In this document: one piece after another, positions 6,814 through 13,755 of the stretch
Layout: each line of letters opens with the position of its first letter
Position numbering within the stretch: position 1 is the stretch's first letter
Source: JAFGBI01 sp964454025
GTDB taxonomy: Bacteria > Myxococcota_A > Polyangia > Polyangiales > Polyangiaceae
Assembly (NCBI GenBank): GCA_964454025.1
Contig: CAYVRP010000015.1
Span: 1 to 64,000, forward strand
DNA: 64,000 nt
Reading direction: 5' to 3'
The notes under the pieces: model-generated
Told to the model about the DNA's origin: nothing
Databases searched by the model: none
Seen by the model: only the letters and a program-made list of their open reading frames with translations
Translations under genes and position numbers: made by a program

Positions 6814-8592
6814 ATGACCCGGCCGCTGCCGTCCGCGCCCCAGGTCGAGCTCCAGATCATCGGGATCGTGGCCGACTCGAACGCCGCGGACGTGCTCGAG
6901 CGGGTGCTCGCCCGCGCCGGGACCGCCGATCGCTTCACGGTCACCACCGACCTCGCCGAGGGGCTCTCCACGGCCGTCGCGGCCGCCGCTGACCTCGTGT
7001 TCCTGGACGTCACCATCGGCAGGGGGGCGGGCGTCGCGGGCGTGCACCACCTCCGGGCGCTGATGCCCAACACCACCCTCATCGCGCTGGTGCCGGGGAC
7101 CTCGGTGCAGCTCGGCACGCAGGCGATCTCGCTCGGCGCCAACGGCCTGATGCTCCTGCCGCTCTGCGGCGACGAGATCCTCACCGCCGTGGCCGAGGTC
7201 CGGTCCCGCGAAGCGGCGCGGCGCCGGGCCGAGCAGCTGGAAGCCCGTGCCCGGCACCTCGACCGCGGCGTCGATCTGCTCTCCCGAGCCGGCGCGCTCA
7301 CCCAGGCCCGCAGTCGTCGCGAAGCCGCCGCCCGCCTCTGCGACCTGGTCGCTGAGCACGGCGGGGCCAGCGCGGTCTGCGCGTACCTCCCGGCGACCGA
7401 CGCTGCCCGTCAGCTCAAGCAGGTCGCGCGCACGGGTCCGCTGCTCTCCTTGCCGCCGTTCTGTGACGAGATGGACCTGCTCGGCGCCGCCAGCGCCCGG
7501 AAGCTCTCCGTGCTGAAGCTCGAGGTCGGGCTCGAGACAGCCGGGTACCTCGTCATGGCCGTTCCCCAGGAGCCCGACGGGGCCGAACCCTTCCCGCTCG
7601 CCGAGCAGGTCGCGACCCAGGCCGCGACCGCCCTGTCGCTCGTCTCCGCCCGGGAGCAGTCGCACCGGGGCGCCATGAAGGATCCGGCGACCAGCGCCTA
7701 CACCTTCGCCTACTTCGTGGACGTCGCCGGCCGGGAGATCGACAAGGCGCGGCGCCACGGGCGCCGCTTCGCGCTGGCGACCATCACCGTCGAGCCGCCC
7801 GACGGCGCCGCGTCCGAGTTCGACGGGGACGGACGCGCCGTGGAGGTCGTCGAGCGCGTGCTCGGTGCCGTTCGGGCCACGGACGTGCTCGCGCGGGTGG
7901 ACGAGCTCGAGCTATACGTCCTGCTTCCCGAGACGGGAGGCATCGGGGGCCACGTGTGCCGGCGTCGCGTGTTGAGGCATCTCGCCGCCAGCGGCGGCGT
8001 GGCGGGTGCACCTGCCTTCGACGTGAGCATGGGCGTCGCCACCTACCCGCAGCACGGTACCGACCTCTCCCGGCTCCTGAGGGTGGCCAAGCACCGCGCG
8101 GACGCCTCCCGCGCCTCGGTGGTGCGCGCGCTGCAGCTCTGGTCGCTCCCGCTGCCGGAGGTGCTCGACGCGGTCCTGTGGGAACTCGCCACGCCGGACC
8201 GGGAGGAGCCGCACCCCGAGCGTCCGCAGACGACGGATCTTCCCACCGCCGAGGTGTTCGCGCTGGCCGCCTCGGCTCTCGCCGAGGCTCGCCGGGGTGG
8301 CGGTGTTCGGGTGGTAGCCACGCTGCGTGCTGGCGTCGGCATCGGCGCCGCCGTCCGCGCCGCCCTCGGACGGGAGCTCGGTGACGTGCAGCTCGACCTG
8401 GTCGATGTCGCCGGCGTCGCGGGCTGTCGCGACCTCGAGGCGCTCGCCGTGATCGCGGAGCACTCCTGCTACGCCCTGCTCGGTCGCAACGAGCACGGGC
8501 GGGTTCGGGCCATCCACGCGGCGGATCCGCTGCTGGTGGATCTGCTGATCCAGCGGCTCGGCGAGGCAGCGCGCGCGAGATTGGGGGGCTGA
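6814..8592 (+). CDS. Receiver-GAF-degenerate GGDEF signalling protein
   Basis: A 592-residue cytoplasmic signalling protein. Residues 10-135 resemble a receiver: an Asp at 65 in LVFLDVT may accept phosphate, but the conserved Lys near the end is replaced (LLPLCGDEI). Residues about 150-280 look GAF-like. Residues 290-440 align with a diguanylate cyclase domain: DPATSA for DPLTGL, a late MGVATYPQHG matching the S-x-GVA-x-YP-x-HG motif, but VDELELYVLLP (about 361-371) where GGDEF should be, so no cyclase activity is expected. The C-terminal 130 residues are unassigned. It overlaps the next gene by one base (TGATG) and heads a three-gene signalling cluster, acting more likely as a sensor or adaptor than as a c-di-GMP synthase. 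Confidence 0.72.
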   Translation: MTRPLPSAPQVELQIIGIVADSNAADVLERVLARAGTADRFTVTTDLAEGLSTAVAAAADLVFLDVTIGRGAGVAGVHHLRALMPNTTLIALVPGTSVQLGTQAISLGANGLMLLPLCGDEILTAVAEVRSREAARRRAEQLEARARHLDRGVDLLSRAGALTQARSRREAAARLCDLVAEHGGASAVCAYLPATDAARQLKQVARTGPLLSLPPFCDEMDLLGAASARKLSVLKLEVGLETAGYLVMAVPQEPDGAEPFPLAEQVATQAATALSLVSAREQSHRGAMKDPATSAYTFAYFVDVAGREIDKARRHGRRFALATITVEPPDGAASEFDGDGRAVEVVERVLGAVRATDVLARVDELELYVLLPETGGIGGHVCRRRVLRHLAASGGVAGAPAFDVSMGVATYPQHGTDLSRLLRVAKHRADASRASVVRALQLWSLPLPEVLDAVLWELATPDREEPHPERPQTTDLPTAEVFALAASALAEARRGGGVRVVATLRAGVGIGAAVRAALGRELGDVQLDLVDVAGVAGCRDLEALAVIAEHSCYALLGRNEHGRVRAIHAADPLLVDLLIQRLGEAARARLGG

Positions 8593-9968
8593 TGGCGCGA
8601 ACGGTGCTGGTGGTGGAGCCCGACGTCGACGCCCTCGGCGAGCTGGCCTCCAGGCTGCGGACTCTCGGGCTCACGGTGGCGCTCGCCAGCGAGGCCACCG
8701 ACCTGGGCGAGCGAGCCCGTTCGGCGCGCGCCGAGGTGCTCCTGCTCAGCGACTCGCTTCCGGATCTCCCGGAATTGCTGCGCAAGATGGACACCGATCC
8801 GGATCTCGGACCGCTACCTCGCCTCGTCCTGTCTCGTGCCGGCACGCGGCCGCCCCTCGAAGGGGTTGAGGTCCTGCGTCACGACGACTTCGAGGGCCTC
8901 GCGCAGCGGGTACACGCGCTGCAGGGGCGGCCCGCCGTGGCGCCGAATCTCCGTGACGACTTCCGCGGCGAGCTCGAGCAGGTGGGTGTGCTCGATCTCA
9001 TCCAGCTGCTCAACATGAACCGCCGCACGGGCGTGCTCTCCATCACGACCGCCACCGGCTCCGGCGAGGTTCGCCTGGACGATGGCGAGGTCGTGGACGC
9101 GTGCTTCCGACGTCTGGAGGGCGAGAAGGCGCTGCTGAGGCTGCTCGCGGAGCGGGAGGGGACGTTCGCCTTCACCAGCACCGCGGGCGGGATCCCGCGA
9201 CGGATCGAAGCCCCTACCCGCGCCCTGCTGATGGACGGCGTTCGCGAGCTCGACGAGGTGCGTCGCTGGCGCGACTCCCTGGGCCTGGCCGACGACGTCC
9301 TGGTCACCAGCGTCCGCCCTGGTCCAGGCGACGGGCCAGCGGAGGGGATGACGCTGCGAACGCTCGCGGTGCCGCGGACGGTGGACGAATTGCTGGACGA
9401 GGTCACGCTCTCCGACCACACCGCCCTCCAGACCGTGCAGCGCCTGCTCGAGGAAGGCCGGGTGCGGCGGGTCCCGCGCGGGGCAGCCCGGGTACCCCTC
9501 GCCGCCCCCGAGCAGCTCCTGGTGCTCGGGGCGGTGGTCGCCCGGCTGGCCCCGCCCGGTTTCGATGGCCCCGCGCGGATCGTCCTGGCGGGGTCGCCGG
9601 GCCGTCTCCGCACCATCGCCCACACCCTGCGGCGGATCACCGAAGCGCAGCCCCCAGCGGAGGCGCCGCCTGCCCTCGCGGTCCCCCATCCGCTCGGTAC
9701 CCTGCGCATCGGCGAGAGCGCCGAGCTCGCGCTGGTCGCGTTGCCGACGGTAGACGCGTTCGCGCCGCTATGGACGCTCGCTCTGGCCGGGTCGGCTGCG
9801 GTCGTCCGCCTTGACGCAGGCCCGGGGGGCGTCCTGGACCAGACCTGCGCCGTGCTCGGGATCCCCGTCCTCGAGGCGGCGGTCCTGGTGGGGGATCTGG
9901 ACGAGGCCGAGCCCGCTCACCTGGCGGCGCTCGTGCGGGGGGCGCTCGATTCACGGGCGGGGGAGTGA
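8592..9968 (+). CDS. Receiver-like / PATAN (DUF4388) protein with G-domain-like C-terminus
   Basis: A 458-residue protein. Residues 1-115 have receiver topology (VLVVEPDVDALGELASRL, then VLLLSDSLPD), although the phosphoacceptor region reads LLLSDS, so Asp placement is shifted. Residues about 120-230 are a clear DUF4388/PATAN domain: DDFRGELEQVGVLDLIQLL, RTGVLSI, GEVRLDDGEVVDA and EGEKALLRLL. Residues about 300-455 (ARIVLAGSPGRL, LGTLRIGESAELALVALP, AAVVRLDA) recall the small-GTPase-like module that follows PATAN in some deltaproteobacterial proteins, but no GxxxxGK[ST] loop is visible. PATAN proteins are thought to be phosphorelay adaptors. Start and stop codons of the cluster interlock with the preceding gene. 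Confidence 0.72.
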   Translation: MARTVLVVEPDVDALGELASRLRTLGLTVALASEATDLGERARSARAEVLLLSDSLPDLPELLRKMDTDPDLGPLPRLVLSRAGTRPPLEGVEVLRHDDFEGLAQRVHALQGRPAVAPNLRDDFRGELEQVGVLDLIQLLNMNRRTGVLSITTATGSGEVRLDDGEVVDACFRRLEGEKALLRLLAEREGTFAFTSTAGGIPRRIEAPTRALLMDGVRELDEVRRWRDSLGLADDVLVTSVRPGPGDGPAEGMTLRTLAVPRTVDELLDEVTLSDHTALQTVQRLLEEGRVRRVPRGAARVPLAAPEQLLVLGAVVARLAPPGFDGPARIVLAGSPGRLRTIAHTLRRITEAQPPAEAPPALAVPHPLGTLRIGESAELALVALPTVDAFAPLWTLALAGSAAVVRLDAGPGGVLDQTCAVLGIPVLEAAVLVGDLDEAEPAHLAALVRGALDSRAGE

Positions 9969-9969
9969 T

Positions 9970-9998
9970 GGCCCAAAAACTCGGCCACCTCTTGGGCC
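9970..9998 (+). terminator. Weak hairpin between signalling genes
   Basis: GGCCCAA (9970-9976) and TTGGGCC (9992-9998) form a perfect 7-bp stem with a 15-nt loop in the 50-bp gap between the two signalling genes. No T-run follows, so it may attenuate or stabilise mRNA rather than terminate. Confidence 0.25.
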
Positions 9999-10018
9999 TG
10001 TGATACGGCCCCGAGATC

Positions 10019-13000
10019 ATGACCTCACTGGCTTCGACCGTCAGCGCGACCCGGGGCCTGGAGGAGCTGCGCCGTGACTTCGTCGCCAGCCTCCCGCGTC
10101 GACTGGACGCGCTGACCCGCGCTCTCACCCAGCTGGCCGCCGAGCCCGGCTCGGGAGCCCGCCGGGAAGACGTGCTGCGCCGGGTGCACGCCTCAGCAGC
10201 GTCGGCACGGTCGCTCGGTCTGGAGCTCTCGGCGCGGGTCCTGGAAGGCGCCGCTGCGCGCCTGCAAGCTGCGGCCATACGGGGGCCCCTCACGCCGGCC
10301 GCCCTGGCCGACCTCGAGCGGACGCTGACCGCGCTCACGGAAGTCGTGGCGCAGGACCGGACCGCCGGAAGCGACAGCGAGCCTGGCGTGCCCCCGTCGA
10401 GCGGTCCCATTTGCGTCCTGGTGCTCGGCTCCAGCAGGGTCGTTGCTGGCCTCACGGCGAGCGGCGCCGGGGTCGAGGTGCAGACCGTGGAGCGCGCAGA
10501 CGACCTGCCCGAGCGCGCTCTCGCCCTCGCCCCGGACGTGGTCGTGGTGGACGCCGACCAGCCGGGATGCCGCGAGGCGGTAGAGGCGCTCACCGGTGCG
10601 GGGCTGCCGGAAGCCCCGGCGATCGTCGTCGTCGGCACCTTCGATGCCCCGGAGGCGGCCGCGCCCTTCGCGGCGCTGGGGGCGGCCAGGGTCCTGCCAC
10701 GCCCGGCCAGCCCCGAGGCGCTCCTGCGCGCCGTGCGCGCCGCGCTAGCGGACCGGGCATTGCCGCGCCCAGGCAGCTCGCCGATCGGCACCGTCACCAT
10801 CGCGACCCTCGCGGACCGCCTCGCGGACGAGGTTCGCCGAGGGCTGGTCGGCTCGGCTGAGGCGGGCAGCGAGGCGTTTTCGGTGCCTCTGGGCGAGGGC
10901 GTGGACGTGCTGGCGGCCGTCTGGGGCTCGGTGGCACGGGTCCGCGAGCTCGTCACCATGCGCTCCGGCGGCGCCGTGAGATTTCGCGCGACCGGACCCG
11001 AGGGCGCGATCCTGCTCGCACCCTGGGCGGGAGGGGATCGCCGGACGGGCGTGCACGGCCGCCGTCAGGCCAGCAGCCTGGAGGTGCCGCTGGCCCGACG
11101 GCGCGCCGTCATCGTCGATGACGACCCCGCCGTGGTCTGGTTCCTGAGCGACCTGCTGCAACGCGCGGGGGTGGAGGTGCTGGAGGCGCACGACGGAGAT
11201 CGGGCGCTGGACCTCGTTCTGGAAAAGGTTCCGGATCTGGTGATCGCGGACGTCCTGATGCCGGGGCGAGACGGGTTCTCGCTCGCCCGTGAGCTCAAGC
11301 GGGACGTGGCCGTGCGGGACGTCCCCGTGATCCTGCTTTCTTGGAAGGAGGACCTGCTGGAACGCGCCCGCGAGCTGGGCGCGGACGCCGAGGGGTACCT
11401 GCTGAAGGAGGCTGCGGCTTCGGTGGTGCTGGAACGCGTCCGGGAGGTTCTTCGCCCCCGCGCGCGAATCGAGGCGCGTTTGCAGGCCGGCCAGGAGGTG
11501 CGGGGGCGACTGGACGGATTGACCCCGAGGCTCGTCCTCGAGTTGGCGTGTGCGCGCGGCGATGACGCGCGGGTCGCCTTCCGCGACGCCGCCTACCTCT
11601 ACGAGGTGGAGATACGTCGGGGCCGGCCGCGCAGCGTCACCCGGACCGCCCCCGACGGGCGCTTCGACCGCGGCGAGGCGGCGCTCGCCGGGCTGCTCGG
11701 CGCTGCTGCGGGTCGCGTCGTCGTCACCCCCGGCGGGGGGCCATGCGCTTGCGATTTCGACGCGCCGTTGGCCGAGGTGCTCGGCCCCCCCGTCGCGCGC
11801 GCACGCGCGGCGCTTCGTGCCCTCGCGCCGGAGCGAGTCGCCCACGTGGCGCAGGTGTCGATCGACGTCGAGGGCATCGACGCCTACCTGGCTACCTCGC
11901 CCCGAGACGTTCGGAGCATCCTGCAGCGGCTGGGCGCCGGCGTCGCGCCCATCGCGATCCTCGCCGATGGGACGGCCTCGCCGCGCGTCCTCGCCGACGT
12001 CCTCGCCGACGTCGCTCGACGCGGCGCCGTCCTGGCCGTGCTCGGGGCAGACGGCGAGGACCTCCTGCGCCAGCTACCGTCGACGGGTGCGCGCCGCACG
12101 ATTTCGCCGGCGGCAGAGCTGCCCACCCCTTCACCGATGTTCACCTTCGCCCTCTCCCCCGCGCCGGCCCTCATGGGCGGCATCGGGGAGGAGGCGCCGG
12201 GAACGCTCGAGGTGGCAACGACCGTGACGGAGCTCCCTGCGCAACCCTCGATGGCGGAGTCGCTCGTTCCCGCGTTGCCTCGGGTCATGCTCGACGCTGG
12301 CGAGGACGCCGGCTCCGACCGGGTGCCATCCGAGCCAGGCTCCCCGTGCCGGCCACCCTCGACGGCAGAGGCAGCGCCGCGCGCCCGCCCGGATCTTCGT
12401 GAGGCGGGGGGCGACGCGAGCGCAGGGGGCGAGCAAAGGGTCGCCGCAGACCCGCTCCAGGCGGCCAGCACGACCGCCCCCCCCCCGAGCGGCCCGCGAC
12501 TCCCCCGGAACGAACATTCGCGCCCGTGCGCGAAGGAAGGCGAGCCGCAAGCCCTCGCGCCCGTCGAGCCCGGGTTCGACGAGGGCACGCCGGCGCCAGC
12601 GCTCGCTCGAGCGCCCGAGCGCTCGGCAGCCGTCGACGAGCGTGCCGTCGATCGTGCGCCGGGCGCCGCGCCCCAAGCGGTCGCGCCCCTCTCCTCCGCC
12701 CCGGTCGAGGCAGCGCCGGCCGCGGAAGGACGCCCGACCTCCGGCGCCGTGGACTCCGGTCCCGCCCTCAAGCCGCGCATCACGTTCCCTGCCCGCTCTC
12801 CCGCGAAGGCCGAACCGCCTCCCCGGTCCGTGGACGCCGCGATGCCCGCCGGCGGCGGGAGCGCCTCACCGCCGACCACCGCCCCTGGCGCGTCGGATCG
12901 CATCGTAACCGTCGGACCCGCTCCAATCGCGACGCTCGCCGCCGCCGACCCGCCCGTTCGACCCATCGCGTTCCCGGTCCGAGGTCCCGGTGCCCCGCCG

Positions 13001-13672
13001 CCTGCCGCGGACCTGGCGGAAGAACCGGAGCCGCAACCACGCGTCCCCGGGCTCGAGGCGCGGCCGGTCGTGGTGGGAGGCGAACTCCACGGGGAGCCCG
13101 ATGCGGGCGATGCTGACCTGTCCGAGTTCGCCACGTCAGTCACTCCCCCTGGCGTCGGCGAGGACCCGGCCTGCGCGGGCGGCGACTCCATTCCGTCCCT
13201 GCCCGCGCGCGCTCGCCGCCTCCCTGCCACCCTCGCGGGTGTCGCCCGAGTGACGGGCATCACCGTCGCCACCGCGGTCCTGTCCTTCGGTCTGGTGCGG
13301 CGCGCCTTCGCGCCCGCAGGCGCCGCGGCGCTCCCGGCCGCCGCCGGCAGCGTCGCCGCCCCCCCCTTGGCGTCGGGCGCTGCGCCACCCGCGGCGTCTT
13401 CCTCGGTGCCACCTCCGCCACAGGTACATGTCGAGGCGCTCGAGGTCCCCCCCGGGTTCGTGATCGGCGACGGCAAGGGCTTGCTCGAAATCGTCACCCC
13501 GGGTCGCGAGTCGATCTACGTCGGAGGCACGTTCGTCGGGCGCGGCCCGACTCGGCGCGTCCCGCTCGCGCCTGGCGCGCAGAGCATCGAGATACGGACC
13601 GAGGACGGCTCACGCCAGCAGACGGTGGAGCTGCCGGCGGGCCGCCGGCTCCGGGTCGCCTTCGGTGGATGA
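10019..13672 (+). CDS. HPt-dual receiver-PATAN-like membrane protein with C-terminal PEGA domain
   Basis: A 1217-residue multidomain signalling protein. Residues 10-115 form an HPt-like helical bundle with His57 in VHASAAS. About 130-240 is a degenerate receiver. About 365-490 is a canonical receiver (VIVDDDP, Asp411 in IADVLMPGRDG, Ser in LLSWKED, Lys in YLLKE). About 495-600 is PATAN-like (GQEVRGRLDGLTPRLVLELA). A roughly 370-residue Pro/Ala/Arg-rich low-complexity linker follows, then one hydrophobic segment (about 1078-1094, GITVATAVLSFGLV) and a C-terminal PEGA domain (about 1160-1217, SIYVGGTFVGRGPTRRVPL). Predicted topology: cytoplasmic phosphorelay modules, extracytoplasmic PEGA. Third gene of the cluster, probably linking envelope state to the relay. 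The single TM helix is short, so the topology is tentative. Confidence 0.75.
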   Translation: MTSLASTVSATRGLEELRRDFVASLPRRLDALTRALTQLAAEPGSGARREDVLRRVHASAASARSLGLELSARVLEGAAARLQAAAIRGPLTPAALADLERTLTALTEVVAQDRTAGSDSEPGVPPSSGPICVLVLGSSRVVAGLTASGAGVEVQTVERADDLPERALALAPDVVVVDADQPGCREAVEALTGAGLPEAPAIVVVGTFDAPEAAAPFAALGAARVLPRPASPEALLRAVRAALADRALPRPGSSPIGTVTIATLADRLADEVRRGLVGSAEAGSEAFSVPLGEGVDVLAAVWGSVARVRELVTMRSGGAVRFRATGPEGAILLAPWAGGDRRTGVHGRRQASSLEVPLARRRAVIVDDDPAVVWFLSDLLQRAGVEVLEAHDGDRALDLVLEKVPDLVIADVLMPGRDGFSLARELKRDVAVRDVPVILLSWKEDLLERARELGADAEGYLLKEAAASVVLERVREVLRPRARIEARLQAGQEVRGRLDGLTPRLVLELACARGDDARVAFRDAAYLYEVEIRRGRPRSVTRTAPDGRFDRGEAALAGLLGAAAGRVVVTPGGGPCACDFDAPLAEVLGPPVARARAALRALAPERVAHVAQVSIDVEGIDAYLATSPRDVRSILQRLGAGVAPIAILADGTASPRVLADVLADVARRGAVLAVLGADGEDLLRQLPSTGARRTISPAAELPTPSPMFTFALSPAPALMGGIGEEAPGTLEVATTVTELPAQPSMAESLVPALPRVMLDAGEDAGSDRVPSEPGSPCRPPSTAEAAPRARPDLREAGGDASAGGEQRVAADPLQAASTTAPPPSGPRLPRNEHSRPCAKEGEPQALAPVEPGFDEGTPAPALARAPERSAAVDERAVDRAPGAAPQAVAPLSSAPVEAAPAAEGRPTSGAVDSGPALKPRITFPARSPAKAEPPPRSVDAAMPAGGGSASPPTTAPGASDRIVTVGPAPIATLAAADPPVRPIAFPVRGPGAPPPAADLAEEPEPQPRVPGLEARPVVVGGELHGEPDAGDADLSEFATSVTPPGVGEDPACAGGDSIPSLPARARRLPATLAGVARVTGITVATAVLSFGLVRRAFAPAGAAALPAAAGSVAAPPLASGAAPPAASSSVPPPPQVHVEALEVPPGFVIGDGKGLLEIVTPGRESIYVGGTFVGRGPTRRVPLAPGAQSIEIRTEDGSRQQTVELPAGRRLRVAFGG

Positions 13673-13694
13673 CCACTCGTGCGGATCCGGGCTC

Positions 13695-13714
13695 GTCCCC
13701 GCTGGTCCGGGGAC
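13695..13714 (+). terminator. Hairpin after the PEGA-protein gene
   Basis: GTCCCCG and CGGGGAC form a perfect 7-bp stem with a 6-nt loop, 23 bp after the stop codon at 13672. There is no U-tract, so intrinsic termination would be weak; it marks the end of the signalling cluster. Confidence 0.3.
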
Positions 13715-13755
13715 CGCGGTTGCCCGGCGTTGACCGCTGACCTAAAGCGCTCGAC

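Noticed and set aside
8814..9709. Large antisense frames over the PATAN gene and elsewhere
   Set aside because: Typical GC-rich shadow frames; no motifs, and the sense strand has clear domains.
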